This document shows positions 1-6,924 of a DNA stretch of 10,708 nucleotides, piece by piece. How positions within the stretch are numbered: the stretch's first letter is position 1; each line of letters opens with the position of its first letter. Source of the stretch: an uncultured Marvinbryantia sp. (lineage in GTDB: Bacteria; Bacillota; Clostridia; Lachnospirales; Lachnospiraceae); assembly GCA_947624335.1 (NCBI GenBank), contig CANQJX010000043.1, positions 1-10,708 on the forward strand, in the 5' to 3' direction. Under the pieces are notes generated by a model that saw only the letters and a list, made by a program, of their open reading frames with translations, had not been told where the DNA came from and ran no database searches. The position numbers were made by a program, and so were the translations under genes.

Positions 1-208
1 TGCCTTTCTGTCTCCAGGGCTTTCTGCCGCCGCCGGATACTTCGGAGCGGGTCTTTGCCTTCTGCGTCCCCTGACGATTATTCGCAAGCTGCTGAACCAC
101 AGCCAGATGCACGAGGTGTTCGTTCACTTCCACACCGAACACGGCGTCATTCAGCTCAAGCGTTCCAACTTCTTTGCCTTCCATATTGTAAACAGATACG
201 TTTGCCAT
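1..208 (-). CDS. rplD: 50S ribosomal protein L4, N-terminal part (cut by window edge)
   Basis: This is the first 69 codons of ribosomal protein L4, a 23S rRNA-binding protein that lines the exit tunnel and, in enterobacteria, also represses its own S10 operon. The visible N-terminus starts MANVSVYNMEGKEVG and runs to a GGGRKPWRQKG stretch, which is the family's conserved loop near the start of the tunnel extension. The ATG at 206-208 follows a GGAGG about 9 nt upstream. It lies 28 nt downstream of the rplC stop, which is the normal S10 operon order rpsJ-rplC-rplD. The C-terminal two thirds are beyond position 1. The identification is secure from sequence and context. Confidence 0.96.
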   Translation of the reverse strand, partial: MANVSVYNMEGKEVGTLELNDAVFGVEVNEHLVHLAVVQQLANNRQGTQKAKTRSEVSGGGRKPWRQKG

Positions 209-236
209 CTGTGTGTTCCTCCTTTCCTAATAAAAG

Positions 237-872
237 CTATTTGCCGCTTTTTACGGTTTCCTTGATCGTTACTAAGGATTTCTTCGGTCCCGGAACAGCG
301 CCCTTCACCAGCAGCAGATTATTTTCCGCATCTACTCTTACCAGTTCCAGATTCTGAACGGTAACGCGCTTATGTCCCATATGGCCGGGCATCTTCTTGC
401 CCTTGAACACTTTACTCGGATCGGATGCCGCGCCGTTTGATCCCGCGTGGCGATGGAATTTTGAACCGTGCGCCATCGGGCCTCTGTGCTGTCCGTGTCT
501 CTTGATCGCGCCCTGGAATCCTTTTCCTTTGGAAATCGCCGTAACGTCCACCTTGTCGCCCGCCGCGAAAATATCCGCTTTGATCTCCTGCGCTACCTGA
601 TACTCTTCTGCGTTTTCAAACTTAAACTCCCGGACAAACCGCTTGCAGGGAACCCCCGCTTTGTCAAAATGTCCTTTTTCCGGTTTGTTCACCAGTTTTT
701 CTCTCTTGTCGGCAAAGCCAACCTGTACTGCGCTGTAACCGTCGTTCTCCACCGTTTTTACCTGCGTGACCACGCACGGGCCGGCCTGAAGAACCGTTAC
801 CGGAGTAAGCACTCCGTCGTCGTTGAAGATTTGAGTCATTCCGACTTTTGTTGCTAAAATAGCTTTCTTCAT
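237..872 (-). CDS. rplC: 50S ribosomal protein L3
   Basis: Full-length L3 (211 aa), an early-assembling 50S protein that reaches toward the peptidyl transferase centre. The family signatures are present: KGKGFQG (about residues 115-121), GPMAHGSKFHR (131-141) and KGKKMPGHMGHKRVT (157-171). The ATG follows AGGAGG about 7 nt upstream and the stop is TAG. At the tip of the central extension it reads AGSNGAASDP, so the glutamine that PrmB methylates in E. coli L3 is not present there. It sits 70 nt after rpsJ and 28 nt before rplD and is surely cotranscribed with both. Confidence 0.99.
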   Translation of the reverse strand: MKKAILATKVGMTQIFNDDGVLTPVTVLQAGPCVVTQVKTVENDGYSAVQVGFADKREKLVNKPEKGHFDKAGVPCKRFVREFKFENAEEYQVAQEIKADIFAAGDKVDVTAISKGKGFQGAIKRHGQHRGPMAHGSKFHRHAGSNGAASDPSKVFKGKKMPGHMGHKRVTVQNLELVRVDAENNLLLVKGAVPGPKKSLVTIKETVKSGK

Positions 873-942
873 AATGATACCTCCTGTTTTTCTACAGCGG
901 ATCGGGATAACCCGATCATACCAGGAAAACCCGGCAATTCAC

Positions 943-1260
943 TTATTTTGTTTTCATTTTGATGTCGATATAGACACCGGCGGGCATTTCCAGTCTGGAA
1001 AGAGCATCCACCGTTTTCTGCGTCGGCGTGATAATGTCGATCAGTCTCTTGTGCGTTCTCTGCTCGAACTGTTCTCTGGAATCTTTGTACTTGTGTACGG
1101 CGCGAAGAATCGTAACCACTTCTTTCTTTGTAGGAAGGGGTACCGGTCCGCTCACCTGAGATCCGTTCTTTTTTACCGTTTCAATGATTTTTTTCGCAGA
1201 TGCATCAATCAACTGATGGTCATACGCTTTCAGTGTGATTCTCATTACTTGACTTGCCAT
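943..1260 (-). CDS. rpsJ: 30S ribosomal protein S10
   Basis: S10 (105 aa) is a 30S head protein; in other bacteria it also acts as NusE in antitermination complexes. It has the expected length and signatures: the N-terminal strand MRITLKAYDH, then PLPTKKEVVTILR, then SREQFEQRTHKRLIDI, and a C-terminal VYIDIKMK. It is the first gene of the S10 operon here, with no tuf or fusA directly upstream. The ATG at 1258-1260 follows AAGGAGG, with about 11 nt between GGAGG and the start. Expression probably starts from the promoter at 1496-1524 through a leader of about 230 nt. Confidence 0.99.
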   Translation of the reverse strand: MASQVMRITLKAYDHQLIDASAKKIIETVKKNGSQVSGPVPLPTKKEVVTILRAVHKYKDSREQFEQRTHKRLIDIITPTQKTVDALSRLEMPAGVYIDIKMKTK

Positions 1261-1489
1261 AAAAAAAGTCGCCTCCTTTTCGCACTTCCTTTAGAGTAGT
1301 ACGACAAGCGGTGACTGTACACGCTCCCGTGTGTATCATATTTGTTCACACGTTGTTTCCGATCTAGCCGGACAGTTTCTTTGTACAGTGACTTGTCGCC
1401 AGTTTTCTAAACTTGACATTCGCTCCACGGAAAAACCTGCGGTGTTTGGCCGCAGCAACCTCACGCTTCTACGCTATCAAGGTCACAAC
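1261..1489 (-). promoter_or_regulatory. Structured 5' leader of the S10 operon (candidate ribosomal-protein autoregulatory RNA)
   Basis: About 230 nt separate the predicted start site (near 1489) from the rpsJ ATG, far more than translation initiation needs. Several inverted repeats are visible. A 6-bp stem CTGCGG/CCGCAG lies at 1437-1455. A long-range stem joins 1382-1399 with 1301-1321; it has 8 bp (TGTACAGT with ACTGTACA) and 7 bp (CGACAAG with CTTGTCG) around a small internal loop. Inside it sit TCCG/CGGA (1358-1372) and CGTGTG/CACACG (1328-1352), which together would make a multi-branched element just before the ribosome binding site. By analogy with the L4-controlled S10 leader of E. 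coli this could be a feedback site. No match to a named RNA family is claimed. Confidence 0.5.
1431..1455 (-). terminator. Terminator-like hairpin inside the S10 leader (possible attenuator)
   Basis: On the minus strand a perfect 6-bp GC-rich stem (CTGCGG, 7-nt loop, CCGCAG) is followed by G and five T. That is the shape of a short intrinsic terminator, about 35-60 nt into the predicted rpsJ transcript. The stem is short and the U run modest, so it may be a weak attenuator, a pause site, or chance. Confidence 0.35.
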
Positions 1490-1495
1490 ACTTGC

Positions 1496-1524
1496 ATTAT
1501 ATATGAAAAAATTACCTGTGACAA
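1496..1524 (-). promoter_or_regulatory. Promoter of the S10 operon (rpsJ-rplC-rplD)
   Basis: On the minus strand TTGTCA (1519-1524) and a consensus TATAAT (1496-1501) are separated by exactly 17 nt. Directly upstream of the -35 lie two A8 tracts on this strand (T8 on the plus strand at 1528-1535 and 1547-1554), spaced about two helical turns apart. They resemble the UP elements of strong ribosomal promoters. The predicted start site is near 1489. Confidence 0.78.
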
Positions 1525-1545
1525 GGATTTTTTTTAAAATCTTGT
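1521..1545. repeat. AT-rich inverted repeat overlapping the rpsJ -35 region
   Basis: ACAAG-g-ATTTT, four T, then AAAAT-CTTGT: two 5-bp arms on each side with one bulged base. It overlaps the rpsJ -35 box and the upstream A-tracts. It may be a protein site, or simply a by-product of the A/T tracts. Confidence 0.35.
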
Positions 1546-1614
1546 ATTTTTTTTCGTACAATCCTGTTTTTCGCGCCATATACCATCTGCCGGACATGCG
1601 AATCGGCTGGCGCA

Positions 1615-1676
1615 GCCGTCCGTTTGGCGGCTCGGCGTACTGGACGGCCGTCCGTTCGGCTGTCCGGCGTACTTGA
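1615..1676. repeat. Two tandem 30-bp imperfect direct repeats
   Basis: Copies at 1615-1644 and 1647-1676 agree at 25 of 30 positions, both beginning GCCGTCCGTT and sharing CGGCGTACT near the end, with a period of 32 bp. The junction makes a perfect 12-bp palindrome GGACGGCCGTCC (1642-1653). The second copy touches the -35 box of the methyltransferase promoter. The block is much more GC-rich than the A/T tracts beside it. Confidence 0.6.
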
Positions 1677-1701
1677 ATAATTTCCGATTATACCATATAA
1701 T
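1673..1701 (+). promoter_or_regulatory. Promoter of the plus-strand methyltransferase gene
   Basis: TTGAAT (1673-1678) and consensus TATAAT (1696-1701) are separated by 17 nt. The predicted start near 1708 leaves an untranslated leader of about 28 nt before the ATG at 1736. The -35 box overlaps the end of the second 30-bp direct repeat, so a protein binding the repeats could control it. Confidence 0.72.
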
Positions 1702-1735
1702 AAAGCGCAGACAAGAAAAACGCGGAGGGATCACA

Positions 1736-2617
1736 ATGTGGATTGCAGACGGTTGGAAAGAATATGAAGTCTTAGACACTTCTTGCAAAGAAAAGCTGGA
1801 ACGCTGGGGATCCTATCTTCTGATACGGCCGGATCCGCAGGTAATCTGGGACACGCCCAGGAAACTGCCCGGCTGGAAGCATCCGAACGCCCACTATCAC
1901 CGCAGCAGCAAAGGCGGCGGCGAATGGGAATTTTTTGACCTGCCCGAACAATGGGAGATCCATTATAAGAACCTCACCTTCCGCCTGAAGCCGTTTCACT
2001 TTAAACATACCGGGCTTTTTCCCGAACAGGCGGCAAACTGGGATTGGTTTTCAGACAAAATCCGCCGTGCCGGCCGGCCCGTAAAAGTTCTGAATCTATT
2101 CGCCTATACCGGAGGCGCCACTCTCGCCGCAGCGGCGGCAGGGGCAAGCGTCACGCATGTGGACGCGTCCAGGGGCATGGTTTCCTGGGCGAAAGAAAAC
2201 GCGCGCGCGTCGGGACTTTCCGACGCTCCCATCCGCTGGATTGTAGACGACTGCGTAAAATTTGCGGAGCGCGAAATTCGCCGCGGCAATCACTACGACG
2301 CCATCATTATGGACCCTCCCTCCTACGGGCGCGGACCCAAGGGCGAGGTCTGGAAAATTGAAGACGCGGTCTATCCTTTGATCCGCCTGTGCAAAGATCT
2401 GCTGACGCCGGATCCGCTGTTCTTCCTGATCAATTCCTATACGACAGGGCTTGCGCCTTCCGTGCTGTCTTATATGCTCTCTTCCGTGCTAAAGCATCCG
2501 GACGGACGGATAACGGCCGGGGAAATCGGACTTCCCGTATCGTCAAACGGGCTGATTCTGCCCTGCGGCGCGTCGGGACGCTGGGAATCGCACCGGTTCA
2601 GCGCAGGTGATCCTTAA
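1736..2617 (+). CDS. Class I SAM-dependent methyltransferase (RlmI/RlmK-like, COG1092 type)
   Basis: A 293-aa Rossmann-fold methyltransferase. The SAM-binding motif I is VLNLFAYTGGA (residues 118-128), the motif II acidic residue lies in HVDAS (141-145), and motif IV is DPPSYGRGPKG (193-203). The DPPS form and the C-terminal GLILPCGASGRW resemble the RNA methyltransferase group around RlmI and RlmK, but the N-terminal PUA domain of RlmI is absent; instead there is a short beta-rich N-terminus with PNAHYHRSSKGGGEWEFF. The substrate is therefore unknown, with rRNA or another RNA the best guess. I chose the ATG at 1736 because GGAGGG lies just upstream, while an in-frame ATG at 1673 is inside the promoter. 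Its 3' end overlaps the convergent phosphoesterase gene by 20 bp. It is the only plus-strand gene in the window. Confidence 0.9.
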   Translation: MWIADGWKEYEVLDTSCKEKLERWGSYLLIRPDPQVIWDTPRKLPGWKHPNAHYHRSSKGGGEWEFFDLPEQWEIHYKNLTFRLKPFHFKHTGLFPEQAANWDWFSDKIRRAGRPVKVLNLFAYTGGATLAAAAAGASVTHVDASRGMVSWAKENARASGLSDAPIRWIVDDCVKFAEREIRRGNHYDAIIMDPPSYGRGPKGEVWKIEDAVYPLIRLCKDLLTPDPLFFLINSYTTGLAPSVLSYMLSSVLKHPDGRITAGEIGLPVSSNGLILPCGASGRWESHRFSAGDP

Positions 2618-3218
2618 GATTGTCGTCGTCATAATCAAAGATGCAGCGTCCGTACGCATTGACGATATGCGTATCCTGATATTTGTCATAGCGCTTATGC
2701 CGGCGCCCGTAATTCATGTGTACATGGCCGTGGATAAAAAACCGCGGCCTGTATTTTTCCATCAGGCGGACAAATTCCTGAAATCCCTGATGCGGCAGAT
2801 CCCTTCCGTCGTTTAACTGGTAGGCGGGCGCATGCGCAAGAAGAATATCAAACCCGCGGTGCTTATGCAGCTTCCACCAGAGGCGCTGTACGCGGCGGTG
2901 CATCTGTTCGTCCGTATACTGGTTCCCGCCCGGCCGGTAGCGCATCGAACCGCCCAGCCCAAGGATGCGGATACCGTCATGTACATAGATATCATCGTCA
3001 ATACAGACGCAGCCTTCCGGCGGCTGTTTTTTGTATTTGTCGTCATGGTTTCCCGGAACATAAAGAACCGGCAGCGCATACATCGTCGTCAGGAACGAGA
3101 GATACTCCGCCTTCAGGTCTCCCGCGGAAAGGATCAGTTCCACTCCCGCCAGTTTTTCTCTCTCATAAAAATCCCATAAATATCTCGACTCTTCATCCGC
3201 TACCGCAAGTATCTTCAT
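2598..3218 (-). CDS. Metallophosphoesterase family protein
   Basis: A 206-aa cytoplasmic protein of the calcineurin-like metallophosphoesterase fold. Visible metal-site motifs are GD (33-34, SAGDLK), GNHDD (56-60), AHAP (128-131) and GHVH (164-167). The usual first motif DxH is DEE here (residues 8-10, VADEES), so the histidine ligand is replaced by glutamate. The substrate cannot be told: members cleave phosphomonoesters, phosphodiesters or nucleotides. Its ATG overlaps the stop of the upstream BMP-like gene (ATGA), so the two are probably translationally coupled. Last gene of the coaX operon; it meets the methyltransferase gene tail to tail. Confidence 0.86.
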   Translation of the reverse strand: MKILAVADEESRYLWDFYEREKLAGVELILSAGDLKAEYLSFLTTMYALPVLYVPGNHDDKYKKQPPEGCVCIDDDIYVHDGIRILGLGGSMRYRPGGNQYTDEQMHRRVQRLWWKLHKHRGFDILLAHAPAYQLNDGRDLPHQGFQEFVRLMEKYRPRFFIHGHVHMNYGRRHKRYDKYQDTHIVNAYGRCIFDYDDDNLKDHLR

Positions 3219-5137
3219 TCTTCCGTTTTTTCCACACCCTGCTGCAGTACAACAGGTTTTGCCTTTTCCTCCAGATCATCCATTTTGGGAATGCTGCCGA
3301 CCACATTCTCCGCCAGCCAATCCATGGTAATGATTTTTTCCGCCGTCAGCGCGTTTTCGCCTTCTTCCTGCACTACGCCTTCCTGCGAATACAGAACTCC
3401 GGCAAACGGATTAAATTCCCCGGAACTGATCGTGTGCTTCAGAAGCTGTACAAGACGCGCCGTGCCAAGCGGCAGATTCTGAGAACAGATCACATCCACC
3501 ACGCCCGAAGACATGCCCCACCAGTAATTGACAGACTTGATCTTAGAGTTCTCCTCGTTTTTCCATGTCCCGCTCAAAATAAGGCGGATCATCTTCTCAT
3601 AAAATTTGCCCCAGTGCCAGATCGGCATTGCCAGATTATGCGGCCGCTGCTCGTCGTGCCGGAACAGCCCGAACTGGCGCGATCCCTGGCTCTTTCCCGG
3701 AATGATAATATCGCGTCCGGATACATACGAAACCTGTTGGGCGGCGAACTCCTCATAAATATCCACATTTTTCTTCGAGGTCCACTCTACATAGACTTTT
3801 ACTCTGGGATTCACCATCTTTGCGCCCAGCGCAAACGCGTTGACATTCGCGACCGAACCGTAAATAGGGTAATCCGCAATATAGCCGATGCGGTCGTTTT
3901 CCGCCATCGCGCCCGCGATAGCGCCCATCAGGAACTTTGCCTCGTACATTCGGGCGCTGTATGTACGGATGTAGCCGTGGCCGGTAAGCAGCGAGCAGTT
4001 CAGGATTTTAACGTCCGGATGCGCGATCGCCGCCTTGACGCTCGCATTTGTCAGCACCGGAGACGTTGTGAAAATGATTACATTTCCGTCTTCCACCGCG
4101 CGGTTCAAAACGGACTCCATTTCCTGCTCATCCTGCGTTTCCAGATGATATTCCGATACGCTCACCTGATCCGGAAATGTCTGCTGCAGATGCATGCGCC
4201 CCAGATCGTGCGCATAAGTCCAGCCCGATAGCTGCGGATCTTTCTCATGCACAAAAGCAATCAGCAGCTTGGGGGAGGCGATCGGAACCAGCCGCTGCAA
4301 AAGCGGCGTCTTCTTCTCTTTCGGCGTCATCTGGATCTCTACCGCGTCCTCATCCGCCAGCGTGTCAAATACTTTCCAGCTTTTTCCGATTGTTTCTTTG
4401 AGTTCCGCCGACGTCATGGAATCCAGTTCTTTGTAGCCGTGGATCTCTATAAAATGAAGAAACGCGTCGCCCACCGTGATATCCAGTTTTTCCCCGCCTT
4501 TTGCCTTATATACGGAATAAAATCTGGAAAACAGGGAGCTGAACGTCAGTTTGTCGTCCTCGCTCCACACTTCGTCGGGACGTTTTCCCATCAGCCTCTG
4601 CAGCTTTGTAAAACATCCCTCCTCGGAGAACCAGATATAATTTACGCCGGACAGCTCGTAAAAATCTAAAAATTCATAATAGATCTTGTTCCGCTTTTCC
4701 TCCGTGCGGGGCGGAACCACCCGGATCACCTCGCCGGGGATGGAAACCGCGTCAAAAAATTTAAGCACGCTGACCCGCTTATTTCCCTCCAGCACATAAA
4801 ACTCATTCATATACTCGTATGCCTGGATCGGTTCCCGGATTCCTTCCGTCAAATGTGATTCGCACAGCTTCGACCACTTTAACGCAAACTCGCTTTCTTC
4901 GCTGAGAATCGGCATAAAATTGGCGGCAAACGCATTGCTTCTGCCCGCTGTTTTCGTGCCCACAATCTGCTCGGTCGGGATCTGCACCAGTCCAAGCGGA
5001 TATTCCAAAATCGAATTGGCCGCTTCCGGTATTTCGTCCAGTACCTTCAGATAGGGATTCTGTCCTTTCCCGGTGCGCAGCGCCACTTCTTTTTTTCCCT
5101 CTTTTAACGCCTTTGCATATTCCTTTGATGCAGCCAT
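3215..5137 (-). CDS. Cytoplasmic BMP/Med-like protein with ParB-like N-terminal region
   Basis: A 640-aa protein with two apparent parts. Residues about 50-130 resemble the ParB/sulfiredoxin-like N-terminal domain: VQIPTEQI, then GIREPIQAYEY, then YVLEGNKRVSVLKF, where ParB proteins have a Q/E-P-I and a GxRR-type motif. Residues about 288-530 resemble the BMP/PnrA/Med periplasmic-binding fold (LLIAFVHEKDPQLSGWTYAH, IIFTTSP, AGAMAENDRIGYIADYP, NAFALGAKMVNP), a family whose exported members bind purine nucleosides for ABC transporters. There is no signal peptide, no lipobox and no membrane segment, so it should stay in the cytoplasm, and no permease or ATPase gene is nearby. A sensor or regulator, as proposed for Bacillus Med, fits better than a transport role. 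The ATG follows AGGAG; the gene starts 25 nt after coaX and its stop overlaps the next start. The ParB assignment is inference. Confidence 0.8.
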   Translation of the reverse strand: MAASKEYAKALKEGKKEVALRTGKGQNPYLKVLDEIPEAANSILEYPLGLVQIPTEQIVGTKTAGRSNAFAANFMPILSEESEFALKWSKLCESHLTEGIREPIQAYEYMNEFYVLEGNKRVSVLKFFDAVSIPGEVIRVVPPRTEEKRNKIYYEFLDFYELSGVNYIWFSEEGCFTKLQRLMGKRPDEVWSEDDKLTFSSLFSRFYSVYKAKGGEKLDITVGDAFLHFIEIHGYKELDSMTSAELKETIGKSWKVFDTLADEDAVEIQMTPKEKKTPLLQRLVPIASPKLLIAFVHEKDPQLSGWTYAHDLGRMHLQQTFPDQVSVSEYHLETQDEQEMESVLNRAVEDGNVIIFTTSPVLTNASVKAAIAHPDVKILNCSLLTGHGYIRTYSARMYEAKFLMGAIAGAMAENDRIGYIADYPIYGSVANVNAFALGAKMVNPRVKVYVEWTSKKNVDIYEEFAAQQVSYVSGRDIIIPGKSQGSRQFGLFRHDEQRPHNLAMPIWHWGKFYEKMIRLILSGTWKNEENSKIKSVNYWWGMSSGVVDVICSQNLPLGTARLVQLLKHTISSGEFNPFAGVLYSQEGVVQEEGENALTAEKIITMDWLAENVVGSIPKMDDLEEKAKPVVLQQGVEKTEE

Positions 5138-5162
5138 ATACTCGCTCCTTTTTGCAGTGCCG

Positions 5163-5933
5163 TTAACGCTGATTTCTGTCGTAGATCAATTTCAGTCCTG
5201 TCAGCAGAAGCTCGTCGTCAATCGTAATCTGCTCTTTGCAATATGGGATAATACATTTTGCCAGACCGCCGGTCGCTACAATCGGCACCTGCGGATTCTT
5301 CAGTTCCTCCCGGACGCGCGCCGCAATGCCGTCGATACAGGCGGCGCTTCCGTAAAGGATTCCGCTCTTCATACAGTCGATCGTATTGCTGCCGATCAGC
5401 TTTTTGGGAGGTTCTATACTGATTTTCGGCAGATGGGAGGTATGTATGCTCAGTCCTTCCAGCGACACTCTGACTCCCGGAAGAATCATGCCGCCGATTA
5501 CCTGCCGTTTTTCGTTTACTACCATAACGGTTGTTGCCGTGCCCATATCAACCATGATCAGCGGCGCCCCGTACCGGGCGATTCCCGCCACCGCGCCGAC
5601 CACAAGGTCAGGGCCGAGTTGTCCCGGATCGTCAATTTTGATGTCCAGCCCGGTCTTTATGCCGGGGCCTACCACCAGCATCTTCTGTCCGATCAGCTTT
5701 TCCGCCGCCTGACGGACCGCCGCCGTAACCGGCGGGACGGAGGAAGAAATGATTCCTCCCCGGATCTCTTTGGCATCCACGCCGTACAGATCGAACAGAA
5801 TCTTCATGTTGATCGCATATTCTGCCGCCGTTTTTTTATCATCCGTATAGATTCTTTCTTTCAGGACGATACCGTCATCCCCGATACATCCTATCACGAT
5901 ATGCGTATTGCCTACATCAATTGTCAAAATCAT
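5163..5933 (-). CDS. coaX: Type III pantothenate kinase
   Basis: CoaX phosphorylates pantothenate in the first committed step of coenzyme A synthesis, using ATP and a monovalent cation and escaping CoA feedback. The 256-aa protein has the ASKHA-fold motifs: MILTIDVGNTH with catalytic Asp6, GPD (107-109), DMGTATT (129-135), GGMILPGVRVSLEGL (147-161) and ATGGLAK (220-226). I start at the ATG at 5931-5933, which matches the family N-terminus and has AGAGGTGA upstream; an in-frame ATG 20 codons earlier lacks family similarity. It is the first gene of a likely operon with the BMP-like protein and the phosphoesterase. Confidence 0.97.
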   Translation of the reverse strand: MILTIDVGNTHIVIGCIGDDGIVLKERIYTDDKKTAAEYAINMKILFDLYGVDAKEIRGGIISSSVPPVTAAVRQAAEKLIGQKMLVVGPGIKTGLDIKIDDPGQLGPDLVVGAVAGIARYGAPLIMVDMGTATTVMVVNEKRQVIGGMILPGVRVSLEGLSIHTSHLPKISIEPPKKLIGSNTIDCMKSGILYGSAACIDGIAARVREELKNPQVPIVATGGLAKCIIPYCKEQITIDDELLLTGLKLIYDRNQR

Positions 5934-5983
5934 CCTCTTCACCTCTTTGCGCCCAAACGCCTTTCTCTCAAATTGTTTATAGG

Positions 5984-6012
5984 AATATATCACACATCCC
6001 CCGCGGGCGCAA
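5984..6012 (-). promoter_or_regulatory. Promoter of the coaX operon
   Basis: On the minus strand TTGCGC (6007-6012) and TATATT (5984-5989) are 17 nt apart, with TG one base before the -10 (extended -10). Predicted start near 5977, leaving a leader of about 44 nt to the coaX ATG. Confidence 0.55.
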
Positions 6013-6028
6013 GTAGATAATTTTGCCC

Positions 6029-6066
6029 GAAAATGCCGTTCTTCTGTGCATTTTCCTTATTTTTTT
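6029..6066 (+). terminator. Hairpin with T run on the plus strand
   Basis: GAAAATGC (6029-6036), 11-nt loop, GCATTTTC (6048-6055), then CTTAT and six more T. It has the form of an intrinsic terminator for plus-strand transcription, though no plus-strand gene ends here. On the minus strand the stem is preceded by A but not followed by a U run, so it is a poor terminator for the DUF4130 operon. It could block antisense reading into that operon. Confidence 0.35.
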
Positions 6067-6146
6067 GCCCCGCATTATTCGATTTAACCAAAGAATTCCC
6101 CAAAGCGTCCGGTGGGAAAAGCAAACTGCCGCCCGTTTTCTGCGTT

Positions 6147-6902
6147 TTAAACCAAAAATTCCGTCATATGCCTGCGATACCAAAGCGGCATATGATTTCT
6201 CTGGCATCCGGGATTTTTTCGCGCTTCTATGCCCGTCGTCTGAAAAAATTCGATCCATAAACCGGTATAGGCGTCCTTTTCCGCCTCGGTTTCTTTTAGT
6301 CTGCGCAGTTCCTCCCCGGACAGTTCCGTCATATAGAACGGACAATCCGCCGGATGAACCGCCGCGATCCTGCGCTGATCGTCTATGATCATCCAGCGCG
6401 CGGACGGCATCCGGTCGGCAAAATGTTCCGCCGTGACGGCGACAATGTTGCATTTCGGTTCGATATGCGCCACATAAATGCCGTCCGCAAGCGCGAACCG
6501 CGTGAACTCGCGGAAAAAATTTGCCTCGTTTGCCGCTTTGCGGCTCAGTTCAAGCACCCACATCACTTCCGGCCGAAACAGCATGCCGGTAAGTTTTGCG
6601 CCCACCGAAAAGCCAAGGACCAGAAAGCGGTAGATCGCGTCCAGACGATCCTCCCCGCAGGAAACAGACGCCAGAAACACCTGCCGGTATGCTTCATACG
6701 AAATCTTTTTTTGAATGGCGGACACTACTTTTTCCGTTTTTTGTACATCCGCTTCCACATGGACGTAAGTGCAGAACAGTTCCCGCTGAAACACCGGTTC
6801 CAGCTGCAGGCGGACATCGTCATGCCCGATGCCGCTTGCCCACGCCGCATAAATACAGGTCATCATCGCTTCAAATGAGTCTTTGCAGGTAAATACCGTC
6901 AT
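6147..6902 (-). CDS. DUF4130 protein, partner of the radical SAM DNA modification/repair protein
   Basis: A 251-aa protein matching the family annotated as TIGR03915 (DUF4130, probable DNA metabolism protein), which is found next to the radical SAM family TIGR03916; in other bacteria the domain is fused to a UdgX-type uracil-DNA glycosylase (family knowledge, from memory). Matching stretches are EAMMTCIYAAWASG (11-24), EANFFREFTRF (126-136), IEPKCNIVAVTAEHFADRMP (147-166) and the C-terminal NPGCQRNHMPLWYRRHMTEF (230-249). The biochemical activity is unknown. I chose the ATG at 6900-6902 because GGGGAGG stands 8 nt upstream and the family begins here; a longer in-frame start at 7001 would only add sequence that overlaps the radical SAM tail in another frame. 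It should be induced with the radical SAM gene from the SOS-type promoter. Confidence 0.9.
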   Translation of the reverse strand: MTVFTCKDSFEAMMTCIYAAWASGIGHDDVRLQLEPVFQRELFCTYVHVEADVQKTEKVVSAIQKKISYEAYRQVFLASVSCGEDRLDAIYRFLVLGFSVGAKLTGMLFRPEVMWVLELSRKAANEANFFREFTRFALADGIYVAHIEPKCNIVAVTAEHFADRMPSARWMIIDDQRRIAAVHPADCPFYMTELSGEELRRLKETEAEKDAYTGLWIEFFQTTGIEARKNPGCQRNHMPLWYRRHMTEFLV

Positions 6903-6924
6903 TTCTTTTTCCTCCCCGGAATCA

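Noticed and set aside
1333..1345. TATGAT on the minus strand as a second rpsJ promoter
   Set aside because: No -35-like hexamer stands at the right distance, and it lies in the loop of a hairpin downstream of a far better promoter.
1412..1440. TTGACA on the plus strand as a promoter
   Set aside because: No -10-like sequence lies 16-18 nt downstream, and the region is the rpsJ leader on the other strand.
1546..1676. Minus-strand open frame 1534-1788 as a small gene upstream of rpsJ
   Set aside because: It overlaps the promoters and repeats, has no ribosome binding site, and runs into the methyltransferase gene on the opposite strand.
3434..4231. 265-codon open frame on the plus strand
   Set aside because: Antisense to the BMP-like gene, rich in Arg and His with no recognisable domain; the opposite strand has clear conserved motifs.
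5073..6020. 315-codon open frame on the plus strand
   Set aside because: It lies antisense to coaX and the start of the BMP-like gene, has no ribosome binding site or family similarity, and is a GC-biased shadow of the real genes.
6354..6878. 174-codon open frame on the plus strand
   Set aside because: Antisense to the DUF4130 gene, whose motifs are unmistakable.
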